Part shown: positions 16,568-25,574 of the stretch, piece by piece
Position numbering within the stretch: position 1 is the first letter of the stretch
Layout of the letters: each line of letters opens with the position of its first letter
Assembly (NCBI GenBank): GCA_024508855.1
Contig: JANINJ010000042.1
Span: 248,001 to 312,000 of the forward strand
DNA: 64,000 bases
From: Xanthobacteraceae bacterium
Lineage (GTDB): Bacteria; Pseudomonadota; Alphaproteobacteria; Rhizobiales; Xanthobacteraceae
Direction of reading: 5' to 3'
The notes under the pieces: model-generated
Database searches by the model: none
Told to the model about the DNA's origin: nothing
What the model saw: the letters and a program-made list of their open reading frames with translations, nothing else
Position numbers and translations under genes: made by a program

Positions 16568-18560
16568 GCTAAGTTGGGCGGCGGTTCCGCTTGACCAGCC
16601 GATCCCGCTGATCGCGGGCGCGGTCGTGCTGGTTGCGATCCTCGCGGTGGTGGTCTGGGTCATCGTCGCAGGCCATCTGCCTTATCTCTGGCGCGAATGG
16701 ATCACCAGCGTCGATCATAAACGGATCGGCGTCATGTACGTCCTGCTTGCGTCGGTGATGCTGCTGCGCGGTTTCAGCGACGCCATCATGATGCGGGCGC
16801 AACAGGCCGTGGCTTTCCATTCGCAAGGCTTTTTGCCGCCCGAACATTACAACCAGATATTCTCCGCACACGGCACCATCATGATTTTCTTCGTCGCGAT
16901 GCCGTTTGTCATCGGGCTGATGAATCTTGTCGTGCCGCTGCAACTCGGTGTCCGCGACGTCGCGTTTCCGACGTTGAACTCCGTCGGCTTCTGGCTCACC
17001 GCGACCGGCGCGCTGCTCGTCAACGTCTCGCTTGTAGTCGGCGAATTCGCACGCACCGGCTGGCTGCCGTATCCGCCATTGTCAGAACTGACCTATTCGC
17101 CCGGGGTGGGCGTCGACTATTATCTATGGTCACTGGAGATATCGGGCGTCGGTACGCTGGTCGCCGGAATCAATCTGGTGACGACGGTGCTGAAGATCCG
17201 CACCAAGGGCATGAGCTATCTGCGCATGCCGATGTTCTGCTGGACCACGCTCGCTTCGAATCTGCTGATCATCGCAGCGTTTCCGATCCTGACTGCAACA
17301 CTCGCGATGCTGATCCTCGACCGCTATCTCGGCTTTCATTTCTTTACCAACGAGGCCGGCGGCAATGTGATGATGTTCATGAACTTGATCTGGGCGTGGG
17401 GGCATCCGGAGGTCTACATCCTCATCCTGCCGGCGTTTGGGATTTTCTCGGAAGTGGTCTCGACATTTTCCGGCAAGCCGCTGTTCGGGTATCGCTCGAT
17501 GGTGCTGGCCACGATGGCGATTTGCATCATCTCCTTCATGGTCTGGCTGCACCATTTCTTCACCATGGGTGCCGGCCCCAACGTCAATGCGATCTTCGGT
17601 ATCGCCAGCATGATCATTGCAGTGCCGACCGGCGTGAAGATCTATAACTGGCTGTTCACGATGTATGGCGGCCGCATCCGCTTCACCACGCCGATGATGT
17701 GGTCGATCGGTTTCATGGTGACCTTCATTATCGGCGGGTTGACGGGCGTTCTGGTCGCGGTGCCGCCGGCCGACTTCCTGTTGCACAACAGCCTATTCCT
17801 GGTCGCGCACTTCCACAATGTGATCATCGGCGGCGTGCTGTTCGGCGCCTTCGCAGGCTACACGTACTGGTTCCCGAAGGCATTCGGCTTCCGGCTGCAT
17901 GAGGGGCTCGGCAAGGCCGCGTTCTGGTGTTGGCTGATCGGGTTCTATGTTGCCTTCATGCCGCTTTATGCGGCCGGCTTCCTCGGCATGACCCGGCGCA
18001 TGCAGCATTACGACGTGCCGGAATGGCGGCCATGGCTGATCGTCGCTGGTGTCGGCGCGGTCATCATCACGATCGGGATCATCTTCCAGGTCGCGCAGCT
18101 CGTCATCAGCATCCGCGATCGCGAGAAGCTGCGTGACCTCACGGGCGATCCTTGGGATGGGCGGTCGCTGGAATGGGCCACGGCATCGCCGCCACCGGTA
18201 TTCAATTTCGCGGTGCTGCCCAATATCACCGGCGAGGACGCTTACTGGGCCATGAAGGCCAAGGCCAAGGCCAGAGGGCAGGCCGAGCCGAAGGAGCCCG
18301 ACTACGAGCCGATCGAGTTGCCGCGCAACTCTCCGACCGGATTTGTGTGCGCCTTCTTCGCAACCGTCATGGGCTTCGCGCTGATCTGGCACATCTGGTG
18401 GATGGTGATCGCGGGCTTCATCGGCGCCTTCGCCACCTTTGTCGCGTTTGCCTGGCGGGACCATGACGAATACGAAATTCCCGCGGATGAAGTGGCGCGG
18501 ATCGACCGCATCAATCTTGCCGAACGCCGCAATCTCGTCACCGCAGCAGGGAGCGTGTGA
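16557..18560 (+). CDS. cyoB: Cytochrome bo-type quinol oxidase subunit I
   Basis: A 667-residue haem-copper oxidase core with about 15 predicted membrane helices. Conserved sites include SAHGTIM for a haem His, [14 protein letters not shown] with the copper-B His and cross-linked Tyr, HHFF for two further copper-B ligands, and LVAHFHNVI for the two haem ligands of helix X. TRRMQHYD follows. It reduces oxygen to water with electrons from ubiquinol and pumps protons across the inner membrane. ATG 16557 is preceded by a G-rich site and lies within the end of cyoA. The C-terminal helices end close to the cyoC start with a 1-nt overlap (TGATG). Confidence 0.95.
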   Translation: MFGKLSWAAVPLDQPIPLIAGAVVLVAILAVVVWVIVAGHLPYLWREWITSVDHKRIGVMYVLLASVMLLRGFSDAIMMRAQQAVAFHSQGFLPPEHYNQIFSAHGTIMIFFVAMPFVIGLMNLVVPLQLGVRDVAFPTLNSVGFWLTATGALLVNVSLVVGEFARTGWLPYPPLSELTYSPGVGVDYYLWSLEISGVGTLVAGINLVTTVLKIRTKGMSYLRMPMFCWTTLASNLLIIAAFPILTATLAMLILDRYLGFHFFTNEAGGNVMMFMNLIWAWGHPEVYILILPAFGIFSEVVSTFSGKPLFGYRSMVLATMAICIISFMVWLHHFFTMGAGPNVNAIFGIASMIIAVPTGVKIYNWLFTMYGGRIRFTTPMMWSIGFMVTFIIGGLTGVLVAVPPADFLLHNSLFLVAHFHNVIIGGVLFGAFAGYTYWFPKAFGFRLHEGLGKAAFWCWLIGFYVAFMPLYAAGFLGMTRRMQHYDVPEWRPWLIVAGVGAVIITIGIIFQVAQLVISIRDREKLRDLTGDPWDGRSLEWATASPPPVFNFAVLPNITGEDAYWAMKAKAKARGQAEPKEPDYEPIELPRNSPTGFVCAFFATVMGFALIWHIWWMVIAGFIGAFATFVAFAWRDHDEYEIPADEVARIDRINLAERRNLVTAAGSV

Positions 18561-19198
18561 TGACAACAGTAACCTTGACCCATGGCGGCGAGCGCGACCA
18601 CCCGGGCTTCGAAGCGGCCGAGCACGAGGGACCGGCGCCGAAGCGGATCGTGACCGCTTACGGGTTCTGGATCTTCCTGCTCAGCGACATGGTGATGTTC
18701 TCGTGCTTCTTCGCCACCTTCGCTGTGTTGTCGAAGCAGACGGCGGGCGGACCGAGCGGCGCCGAGCTGTTCGATCTGAAGGATGTCGCGGTCGAGACCG
18801 TCTGCCTGTTGCTGTCGAGCTTCACCTGCGGCATGGCGAGCATTGCGGCCGATGTCCGCAACCGTTTCTGGTTCCAGATCGCAATGGCGGTGACCTGTTT
18901 GCTCGGGCTGGCATTCCTCTTCATCGAGGTCCGGGAGTTTGCCAGCCTGGTCGCGCACGATGCGGGACCGACGCGCAGCGCGTTTCTCTCGGCATTCTTC
19001 ACGCTGGTCGGCTGCCATGGGCTGCACGTCTCCGCCGGCATCCTCTGGCTGCTCACCATGATGGCGCAGGTCGTCGCCAAGGGATTCCGCGCCGATATCC
19101 AGCGCCGCATCGTGTGCTTCGCGCTGTTCTGGCACGCGCTCGACATCATCTGGGTCGCGGTGTTTTCGGTGGTCTATCTGCTTGGGAGTGCGGCATGA
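18560..19198 (+). CDS. cyoC: Cytochrome bo-type quinol oxidase subunit III
   Basis: A 212-residue protein with five membrane helices, as in CyoC (shorter than the seven-helix CoxC). Landmarks are YGFWIFLLSDMVMF near the start, TCGMASIAADV in the middle and CHGLHVSAGILWLLTMM plus FALFWHALDIIWVAVFSVVY at the end, the last being the subunit III signature. It stabilises subunit I and contributes to proton-channel function. The ATG is preceded by AGGGAG. It overlaps cyoB by 1 nt and cyoD by ATGA. Confidence 0.94.
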   Translation: MTTVTLTHGGERDHPGFEAAEHEGPAPKRIVTAYGFWIFLLSDMVMFSCFFATFAVLSKQTAGGPSGAELFDLKDVAVETVCLLLSSFTCGMASIAADVRNRFWFQIAMAVTCLLGLAFLFIEVREFASLVAHDAGPTRSAFLSAFFTLVGCHGLHVSAGILWLLTMMAQVVAKGFRADIQRRIVCFALFWHALDIIWVAVFSVVYLLGSAA

Positions 19199-19584
19199 GC
19201 GACCAGTCTCACGATCTGCATCAAGCCGATCTCGCGCCGGGCGAAGAAAGCGAAGGCGGGATCGGCAATCGTGTTATCGGCTACGTCGTCGGTCTCGGCC
19301 TCGCGCTGCTGTTGACGGCGACCTCGTTCTTCGTTGCCGGCACCGATCTGGTCTGGCAGCCCAGCATTCCCGTGGCGATCGTCGTCCTTGCGATCGCGCA
19401 GATGGGCGTGCATGTGGTGTTCTTCCTTCACATCACGACAGGGCCCGACAATACCAACAACGTAATGGCACTGTTCTTCGGCATTCTCATCATCGTGCTC
19501 GTGATTGGCGGCTCGCTATGGATCATGGAGAATCTCAATCATAACATGATGCCGATGAACCAGATCATGCAGATGCAGCAATAG
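19195..19584 (+). CDS. cyoD: Cytochrome bo-type quinol oxidase subunit IV
   Basis: A 129-residue small subunit with three membrane helices. VIGYVVGLGLALLLTATSFF, VAIVVLAIAQMGVHVVFFLH and a third hydrophobic segment match CyoD, as does the cytoplasmic acidic N terminus. The C-terminal tail is methionine-rich (NHNMMPMNQIMQMQQ), which is odd but occurs in relatives. It is the last gene of the operon; cyoE (haem O synthase) does not follow, so haem O must be made from a gene elsewhere. The start ATG overlaps the cyoC stop. Confidence 0.92.
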   Translation: MSDQSHDLHQADLAPGEESEGGIGNRVIGYVVGLGLALLLTATSFFVAGTDLVWQPSIPVAIVVLAIAQMGVHVVFFLHITTGPDNTNNVMALFFGILIIVLVIGGSLWIMENLNHNMMPMNQIMQMQQ

Positions 19585-19659
19585 CGCGACTGGAAGTACA
19601 CCGATCAGCCGCTGGTAGAAACTCGCCGACCGCGATCTCTATTCTATCTGCAGGTCATG

Positions 19660-19860
19660 CTACCTCATGCCGCCGATGATCATGCGCAGTAACTCCAGAA
19701 CGGCCGGGGGCAGCGTGCGTCCGCGATGGCTCACGATGTGCGAACGGCCCCGGTGCAAGAGCGAACTCTTATCTGACCTTGCATGCTGCAGACCGGCGAG
19801 AACATGAAATCGAAATACAAGGAAACCTCGCTCGGCAGCCTTGCGGTGAACGTCGTTGAA
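19660..19860 (-). pseudogene. Remnant of a LysR-type regulator C terminus
   Basis: On the minus strand an open stretch ends with SHRGRTLPPAVLELLRMI and a stop at 19660-19662. That ending matches the common C terminus of LysR-type effector domains (RRGR-x-L-S/P-PA followed by a short helix). The frame holds about 66 codons upstream and meets an in-frame stop near 19910 without a plausible start or DNA-binding domain. It looks like the last part of a deleted or decayed regulator. Evidence is a short motif only, so this is tentative. Confidence 0.35.
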
Positions 19861-19964
19861 TGCTGACGACGAGGTCGTAGCGGTTCGTCGCTTCCATGCC
19901 GCGAAATGCTATATAGTCTCAACGGCATATAACGCTCGGTCACATTTAGATTCGAAGGAAGACG

Positions 19965-21227
19965 ATGTCCTCTGCGCCAGCGAACGAGTCATCAGACAGA
20001 GCGAATCTCGCATTCGGCCTCGGCGGGACAACGATCTCGCCGGACGATATCAAGGCCGCCGCAGCCACGCTTCGCGGTTCGATCATCGTCACGGATTGCA
20101 GCCGAAGCAGGACGCTGAGCGAGATCTGCGGCTGCAACCTCTGGCTTAAATTCGAAAATCTCCAATTCACCTCGACATTCAAGGAACGGGGCGCACTCAA
20201 CCGGCTCAGCGCACTGTCTGTCGATGAGCGGCGCCGCGGAGTTATTGCGATGTCGGCGGGTAATCATGCCCAGGGCGTCGCCTATCATGCGAAGCGCCTC
20301 GGGATTCCGGCAACGATCGTCATGCCTGTCGGCACGCCGATGGTGAAGATCGAAAATACCCGGCGCCATGGCGCAGAAGTAATTATCTCGGGCCAGACTC
20401 TGGAGGAGGCCGGCAGGTTTGTGCAGGAATGTGCGGGCGCGCGCGGTTTGACGTTGATTCACCCATACGACGATCCGCTGGTGATCGCCGGGCAGGGTAC
20501 GATCGCGTTGGAAATGCTGGAGGCCGTTCCCCAGCTTCAGACATTGATCGTTCCAATCGGAGGCGGCGGTCTCATCTCCGGCATGGCCATCGCCGCGAAG
20601 GCGATCAATCCCGATATCCGCATTATCGGTGTTCAGGCTCGGCTTTATCCGTCGATGTACAATGTCGTCAAAGGAGAGGATCTGCCAATTCGCGGCGATA
20701 CGCTCGCCGAGGGTATCGCCGTCAAGGCGCCGGGGCAGATCACCCGGGACATCATCCGGCGTCTGGTCGACGACATCGTTCTCGTCTCGGACGATCAGAT
20801 CGAACGTGCCGTTGCGATGCTGATTTCCGTTGAGAAGACGGTTGCGGAAGGCGCGGGAGCGGCCGGCCTTGCGGCGGTGCTTGCCCCGCCGGAACGTTTT
20901 CAGGGCGAAAATGTCGGCTTGATCCTGACCGGAGGCAATATCGATACGCGGTTGATCGCCTCTGTATTGACCCGAGACCTGGCCCGCGAAGGAAGACTGA
21001 CTCAGCTGTCCATCGACATCGTCGATCGTCCTGGTCAACTGGCGCTGGTTTGCAACCTGCTGGCGGGAGCGGGCGCGAATGTGATCGAAGTTTCGCATCA
21101 GAGGACATTCTCCGATCTGCCCGCGAAAGCGACCTTGCTTCAGCTCGTGATCGAAACCCGCGACAGACTTCACCTTGAGGAAGTACTGGCGCAACTTGCC
21201 GCGCGTGGTCTCAGCGCCCGAATTTGA
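19965..21227 (+). CDS. Threonine ammonia-lyase (threonine dehydratase) with ACT domain
   Basis: A 420-residue fold-type II PLP enzyme. FTSTFKERGA holds the PLP lysine at 73, SAGNHAQGVAYHA is the substrate-binding loop, and IGGGGLISG binds the cofactor phosphate. The last 80 residues (LSIDIVDRPGQLALVCNLLAGAGANVIEV) form one ACT domain. Length and single ACT domain fit the catabolic/TdcB-like or short IlvA class, which turn threonine into 2-oxobutanoate and ammonia. A GAAGGAAG site precedes the ATG. It is monocistronic between the cyo operon remnant and a convergent SDR. Serine or 3-hydroxyaspartate activity is possible in this family. Confidence 0.9.
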   Translation: MSSAPANESSDRANLAFGLGGTTISPDDIKAAAATLRGSIIVTDCSRSRTLSEICGCNLWLKFENLQFTSTFKERGALNRLSALSVDERRRGVIAMSAGNHAQGVAYHAKRLGIPATIVMPVGTPMVKIENTRRHGAEVIISGQTLEEAGRFVQECAGARGLTLIHPYDDPLVIAGQGTIALEMLEAVPQLQTLIVPIGGGGLISGMAIAAKAINPDIRIIGVQARLYPSMYNVVKGEDLPIRGDTLAEGIAVKAPGQITRDIIRRLVDDIVLVSDDQIERAVAMLISVEKTVAEGAGAAGLAAVLAPPERFQGENVGLILTGGNIDTRLIASVLTRDLAREGRLTQLSIDIVDRPGQLALVCNLLAGAGANVIEVSHQRTFSDLPAKATLLQLVIETRDRLHLEEVLAQLAARGLSARI

Positions 21228-21263
21228 TACCCTTGGGGATCGCATTATTGTGGATGCGTTTTC

Positions 21264-22040
21264 CTAACCCAGCATTCCCGTGTCGCCGCAGATCGAGATC
21301 GCCTGACCGGAAATGGTGCGGCCGCGCGGGCTGCACATGAACAGGATCTGGTCGGCGAGTTGTTGCGGCGTGACGTAGTCCTTGATCGACGTATAGGAGA
21401 ACGCGATCTTCTCCATCTCGGCATAGGAAATACCGCGCTGCTGCGCCTTTGCTTCGAGGACGCGCCGCTGCCGATCGCCTGCGACAAGGCCGGGCAGGAT
21501 TGCATTGACGCGGATGTTGTCCGGCCCGAGTTCGATCGACAGCGATTTGGTGAATCCGATCACGCCCCATTTCGCCGCCGCATAGGGCGTGCGCATGGCA
21601 AATCCCAGCCGCCCGGCAGCCGAAGAGATATTGACGATTGAGGCATTCGTGCTTTGCCGCAGCAACGGCACGGCGAGCCGCGTGCAATTGAATTGTCCGG
21701 TGAGGCAGATATTGACGCATCGATCCCAGTCTTCCGGATGCATCTCTTCGACTTTGGCCGTGGGCCCGGCAATGCCGGCATTGTTGACGAGCACGTCAAG
21801 GCCGCCGAGCGCGCGCTGCGCATCCTTGAATAAGGTTTCGACGGCGGAACGATCGGACACGTCGCAGCGGCTGGACGTCAATGCGGGATCGGATCGCTGC
21901 AAGGCTGTCAGGGCGGCATCGTCCACATCGCAGACGTGAACCCGTGCGCCTTCGCTGACGAATGCGCGGGCAATGGCGAGACCGATGCCGTTGGCGCCCG
22001 CCGTGACGAGGACGCGCAGGCCGTTGATGTCGAGATTCAT
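21264..22040 (-). CDS. SDR family oxidoreductase, co-transcribed with a GntR regulator
   Basis: A 258-residue classical SDR. TAGANGIG near residue 13 binds the cofactor (the first position is T-A-G rather than the usual T-G-G), NNAGIAG follows, and YAAAK is the catalytic Tyr/Lys pair. The end, ISICGDTGMLG, fits dehydrogenases that act on small hydroxy acids or sugars. It lies 23 nt after the GntR gene on the same strand and is therefore probably regulated with the divergent HADH/BKACE pair. The substrate is not identifiable. Confidence 0.88.
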   Translation of the reverse strand: MNLDINGLRVLVTAGANGIGLAIARAFVSEGARVHVCDVDDAALTALQRSDPALTSSRCDVSDRSAVETLFKDAQRALGGLDVLVNNAGIAGPTAKVEEMHPEDWDRCVNICLTGQFNCTRLAVPLLRQSTNASIVNISSAAGRLGFAMRTPYAAAKWGVIGFTKSLSIELGPDNIRVNAILPGLVAGDRQRRVLEAKAQQRGISYAEMEKIAFSYTSIKDYVTPQQLADQILFMCSPRGRTISGQAISICGDTGMLG

Positions 22041-22063
22041 GGAAACTCCCGAGGTGCGATGAA

Positions 22064-22762
22064 TTAATCGGGCAGGTTGCCCCGTGACAGGATGAATTCG
22101 GAAGCGCCCTTGATGTCGGCGGCGATGCTGGCACGCGCCTTTGCGGGATCGCGCTTGACGATAGCCTTCAACACGTCGGCGTGAAACCGCACCGCGCCGC
22201 CAACGCGAATGCGCTCGGGATTTCCGTGCAGATCGAGATTGATTACCGGTCCCGCCTTCAGCCAGAGCGTGCGAACGATCGCGACGAGAGTAGGCGACTT
22301 CGCGGCTTCGTAGACCGCAAAATGAAAATTCTTGTTCACCTCGACGGCCCGCTTGAGGTTGGGCCGTTGTTTGATGCTTTCGGCGCGCATCGCGGCTTCG
22401 GCGGCTGCGATCGCTTGAAGATCATTGTCTTTTCGCATCTCGGCTGCGCGCGCGGCCGCATGTCCTTCGATCACAATGCGCGTGGCAGTCAAATCCCGGA
22501 ACTGCGCCGCCGACATCACCGGCACGCGCACGGCGCGATTGGGTGTCACTTCCAGCGCGCCATCGGCGACCAGCCGCGAAACTGCGGCCCGTACCGGCAT
22601 GATGGAGACGCCGAGCACTTCCGCCGCCGTACGGAGCGAGAGTTTTTCCCCCGGCGCAAGCCGGCCGGACATCAGCAGGTCCGCAAGCTGCGCGTAAGCC
22701 CGCTCGCCGAGCGTCAACCGATCCAGCGGTTCGACTGCGGAAAGGGCGCGGGACAAGCTCAA
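22064..22762 (-). CDS. GntR family transcriptional regulator (FCD/FadR-type)
   Basis: A 232-residue regulator. The winged helix-turn-helix is at about 20-85 (LSLRTAAEVLGVSIMPVRAA, then LVADGALEV). The all-helical FCD ligand domain follows, with NKNFHFAVYEAA and FHADVLKAI giving the histidines that bind a metal in this subfamily. The start is a TTG at 22762 with GGAG six nt upstream; no better in-frame ATG lies ahead of the DNA-binding domain. It is divergent from the HADH/BKACE genes, with a 19-bp palindrome (22833-22851) between them as the probable operator. Members usually sense the substrate or an intermediate of the adjacent pathway. Confidence 0.88.
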   Translation of the reverse strand: MSLSRALSAVEPLDRLTLGERAYAQLADLLMSGRLAPGEKLSLRTAAEVLGVSIMPVRAAVSRLVADGALEVTPNRAVRVPVMSAAQFRDLTATRIVIEGHAAARAAEMRKDNDLQAIAAAEAAMRAESIKQRPNLKRAVEVNKNFHFAVYEAAKSPTLVAIVRTLWLKAGPVINLDLHGNPERIRVGGAVRFHADVLKAIVKRDPAKARASIAADIKGASEFILSRGNLPD

Positions 22763-22832
22763 GGCAGGCTCCAGGTACGATACAGCGGTGGCAATAAGGA
22801 CTCGACAAGCCGGATGTCTTTTGCGACTTTAT

Positions 22833-22851
22833 CCGTGATCACAGATCACGG
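22833..22851. promoter_or_regulatory. Candidate GntR operator
   Basis: CCGTGATC (22833-22840) and GATCACGG (22844-22851) are perfect inverted repeats with a 3-nt centre (ACA). It lies between the GntR gene and the divergent HADH gene, the usual place for an FCD-type GntR site. The link to this regulator is inferred from position. Confidence 0.55.
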
Positions 22852-22939
22852 CAAGCGCGTGCCCGTCACTTCGCGAGAATGGCGGGCTCTCGTGGTGCCC
22901 CGCCGGATTTGTGGCTGCGAGGGATGAAACGGGGAAGAA

Positions 22940-23887
22940 ATGTCGACTGATCGAAGGGTGGCAATCGTTGGCGCAGGTCTTATCGGCTGCGCGTGGGCGG
23001 CGATTTTTGCACGCGCTGGATGGCAGGTTCGCCTCACGGATCCGCATGGTCCAACCCTCGCTGACGCACCCGCGCGCGTAGCGAAGGAATTGCAGGCTCT
23101 GGCGCGTCGTGGTCTTGCACAGGAGCCTGACGCAGCAGCGGCTCGGGTATCGGTGGCGGCCAGCCTCGCGGATGCCGTCAAGGACGTCGCGTTCGTGCAG
23201 GAGAACGGACCGGAGAAGGTCGAAGACAAGATTGCGATCTTTGCCGAGCTCGACCGCCTTGCCCCACCTGATGCGTTGCTCGCATCGTCGACATCGGCCA
23301 TCGTCGCATCGCGCTTCACCGAAAATCTGCCGGGGCGTGCGCGATGCCTTATCGGTCATCCGGTCAACCCGCCCCATCTCATACCGCTGGTCGAACTATG
23401 CGGCGCGCCGTGGACGGCACCTGAGACGATCACGCGCGCTCGCGAGATTTATCGCAGCATCGGGCAGGTGCCGATCACCGTGCATCGCGAAATCAACGGC
23501 TTCATTCTGAACCGCCTCCAAGGCGCGCTGCTGGCGGAGGCGTTCAGGCTGGTGGGCGAGGGATTTGTTTCAGCCGAGGACCTCGACCATACCGTAAAGG
23601 ATGGTCTCGGACTGCGATGGTCGTTTCTCGGGCCATTCGAAACCATCGAATTGAATGCGCCGGGGGGAATTCCTGATTATTGCGAGCGTTACACCGGTTT
23701 TTACAAGGAGCTTGCGGCATCGGCTGCGGGGCCCGACGTCTACAAAAGCCCCAATGTGGACAACGTAATCGGCGCGTGGCCGCACCAGGCTTCCGCAGAG
23801 CGCATTGCCTCGCTGACGCAACGCCGCAACGAGCGCCTTGCGGCGCTCGCCGCTCACAAGGCGCAGCAGGTTGCTACCGAGAGCTGA
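22940..23887 (+). CDS. 3-hydroxyacyl-CoA dehydrogenase family, L-carnitine-dehydrogenase-like
   Basis: A 315-residue NAD-dependent dehydrogenase. GAGLIG at 11-16 starts the Rossmann fold, LIGHPVNPPHLIPLVEL contains the catalytic His and the NPPH segment typical of the carnitine dehydrogenase/lambda-crystallin branch, and NGFILNRLQGALLAEA is the C-terminal helix. Fatty-acid HADH proteins have HFFNPV here, so a polar 3-hydroxy acid (carnitine-like) is a better guess than an acyl-CoA. Some rhizobial carnitine dehydrogenases have an extra thioesterase domain; it is absent. A BKACE-family gene follows 57 nt on, which fits dehydrogenation to a 3-keto acid followed by cleavage. The exact substrate is unproven. 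Confidence 0.85.
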   Translation: MSTDRRVAIVGAGLIGCAWAAIFARAGWQVRLTDPHGPTLADAPARVAKELQALARRGLAQEPDAAAARVSVAASLADAVKDVAFVQENGPEKVEDKIAIFAELDRLAPPDALLASSTSAIVASRFTENLPGRARCLIGHPVNPPHLIPLVELCGAPWTAPETITRAREIYRSIGQVPITVHREINGFILNRLQGALLAEAFRLVGEGFVSAEDLDHTVKDGLGLRWSFLGPFETIELNAPGGIPDYCERYTGFYKELAASAAGPDVYKSPNVDNVIGAWPHQASAERIASLTQRRNERLAALAAHKAQQVATES

Positions 23888-23944
23888 GCAACCGTATTCT
23901 CGGAACGATCTTCAAAGAAACCAACAATCGAAAAGAGAGCAGCG

Positions 23945-24868
23945 ATGAGTCGTAAAGTCATCATTACCTGCGCCGTCACCGGCGCGATCCATACGCCCTC
24001 GATGTCGAAGGCCCTTCCGGTAACGCCGCAGGAAATTGCCGACGCGGCCATCGGCGCGGCTGAGGCCGGTGCAGCGATTGTCCACCTTCACGCGCGCAAT
24101 CCCGAAACCGGGCAGCCTGACCAGAGCCCGGAGGCGTTCGCGCCGTTCCTCAAGATCATCAAGCAGCGTTCGAACTGCGTGATCAATCTGACCACCGGCG
24201 GCTCGCCGACGATGACCGTCGACGAGCGCGTGCGGCCGGCAGCCGTCTACAAGCCGGAGGTCGCGTCTCTCAACATGGGGTCGATGAATTTCGGCCTGTT
24301 CGGCATGCTCAGCCGTTTCAAGGATTTCAAGCACGACTGGGAGCGCAAGCATCTCGAGAACAAAGACATCGTGTTCCGCAATACGTTTCAGGACATCGAA
24401 TTTGTGCTGCGGACGCTATCGGAATCCGGTACGCGGTTCGAATTCGAGTGCTACGACACGGCGCATCTGCACAACCTGAATTACTTCCTGCAGCAGGGTC
24501 TGGTGAAGCCGCCGCTGTTCGTGCAAACGGTGTTCGGTCTTCAGGGCGGCATCGGCGCTCACCCTGATGAGGTGATGCATATGAAGCGCACGGCGGATCG
24601 GTTGTTCGGCGACAAGTATCGCTGGTCGGTGCTCGGCGCGGGCCGCAATCAGTTGCCGATAGCGGCGATGGCGGCGGCGATGGGCGGCAACGTCCGCGTC
24701 GGTCTGGAGGATTCGCTGTGGGGAGGACCGGGCCGGCTTGCCGAATCCAATGCCGAACAGGTCCGCGCGGTGCGCAAGATCATCGAAGGATTGGGCCTGG
24801 AGGTCGCGTCGCCCGACGAGGCGCGCGAGATTCTCCACTTGAAGGGTGGCGATACGCTGGGAGTGTAG
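23945..24868 (+). CDS. BKACE-family beta-keto acid cleavage enzyme
   Basis: A 307-residue TIM-barrel protein of the DUF849/BKACE family. The first strand reads IITCAVTGAIHTPS, IVHLHARNP supplies two zinc-ligand histidines, and VRVGLEDSLWGG carries the C-terminal Glu. These enzymes condense a beta-keto acid with acetyl-CoA to give acetoacetate and a new acyl-CoA. Directly behind a carnitine-dehydrogenase-like gene, it probably cleaves that enzyme's 3-keto product, as the dehydrocarnitine-cleaving members do. The ATG has GAGAG upstream. Substrate preference varies widely in this family. Confidence 0.9.
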   Translation: MSRKVIITCAVTGAIHTPSMSKALPVTPQEIADAAIGAAEAGAAIVHLHARNPETGQPDQSPEAFAPFLKIIKQRSNCVINLTTGGSPTMTVDERVRPAAVYKPEVASLNMGSMNFGLFGMLSRFKDFKHDWERKHLENKDIVFRNTFQDIEFVLRTLSESGTRFEFECYDTAHLHNLNYFLQQGLVKPPLFVQTVFGLQGGIGAHPDEVMHMKRTADRLFGDKYRWSVLGAGRNQLPIAAMAAAMGGNVRVGLEDSLWGGPGRLAESNAEQVRAVRKIIEGLGLEVASPDEAREILHLKGGDTLGV

Positions 24869-24878
24869 GAGCGGCACG

Positions 24879-24911
24879 ACTGCGGGCAACACTCGCCACG
24901 TCGCCCGCAGT
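24879..24911. terminator. Hairpin between convergent genes
   Basis: ACTGCGGGC (24879-24887) pairs with GCCCGCAGT (24903-24911) over a 15-nt loop. It lies between the BKACE stop and the convergent DsbA-fold gene stop, where a shared terminator is expected. Confidence 0.45.
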
Positions 24912-24931
24912 TCACCGGATGTCGACCGCGC

Positions 24932-25561
24932 TCATCCGCGATAGCGGCTGCCGAGCGCGGTCTTGACCGTCTCCGGCGCCTTGATGCGTTCGATTAAAAG
25001 CTCGATGCGGTCGCCGCCCCAGAACAGTTCGCCGTTGAACACCATGGTCGGTACGCCGAACACGCCCAGTTCTTCCGCCTCGGTAATGATGCGGTCGTGC
25101 TCCGCACGCGCGGGGCCGTTGACGTAAGCTTCGAAGTCCTGTGCCGATCCGCCCACCGAGGCGATGACACCGCTGATATCGGCGAGCTCATCGATTTCGA
25201 GATCGTGATTCCAGAAGCGACTGAATACGGTGTCGTGATAAGCGCGGAAAATACCGTGTCGTTGCGCGAACAGCATGCCGGCGCTGGAATAGAACGCGTC
25301 GTAGATCCGCCTGGGACCTTTCATGGTCAGACCCTGCGCGTTGGCGTAACGCCGGGCGTCCATATAGGCGTAGCGCACCTTGCGCCAGAAATGGGGCGTG
25401 CGTTCCTCGACCGTGCCCATGAATTCCGCGACGCGAAGTGTATACGGCAGCCATTCGAGTTCGACGCCGTACTCCTTTTCCATTTCGAAAAGCGGCTTGT
25501 TGGCGACATAGGCATAGGGGCTCTTGTAGTCGGTGTAGACGCGTACGCGGGGCTTCGTCAT
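24932..25561 (-). CDS. DsbA-fold oxidoreductase / 2-hydroxychromene-2-carboxylate isomerase family
   Basis: A 209-residue thioredoxin-fold protein. The N-terminal strand and loop read VYTDYKSPYAYVAN; the SPYAY motif replaces the CxxC of DsbA and provides the serine used by the glutathione-dependent HCCA isomerases and kappa-class GSTs. The GVFGVPTMVFNGELFWGGDRI segment has the cis-Pro loop and the typical C-terminal motif. ATG 25561 was chosen because AGGA precedes it and it follows the upstream CoA ligase stop by 13 nt. It is the last gene of the leftward operon and probably performs a glutathione- or CoA-linked isomerisation in that pathway. Confidence 0.82.
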   Translation of the reverse strand: MTKPRVRVYTDYKSPYAYVANKPLFEMEKEYGVELEWLPYTLRVAEFMGTVEERTPHFWRKVRYAYMDARRYANAQGLTMKGPRRIYDAFYSSAGMLFAQRHGIFRAYHDTVFSRFWNHDLEIDELADISGVIASVGGSAQDFEAYVNGPARAEHDRIITEAEELGVFGVPTMVFNGELFWGGDRIELLIERIKAPETVKTALGSRYRG

Positions 25562-25574
25562 CTGTGGTCCTTGT

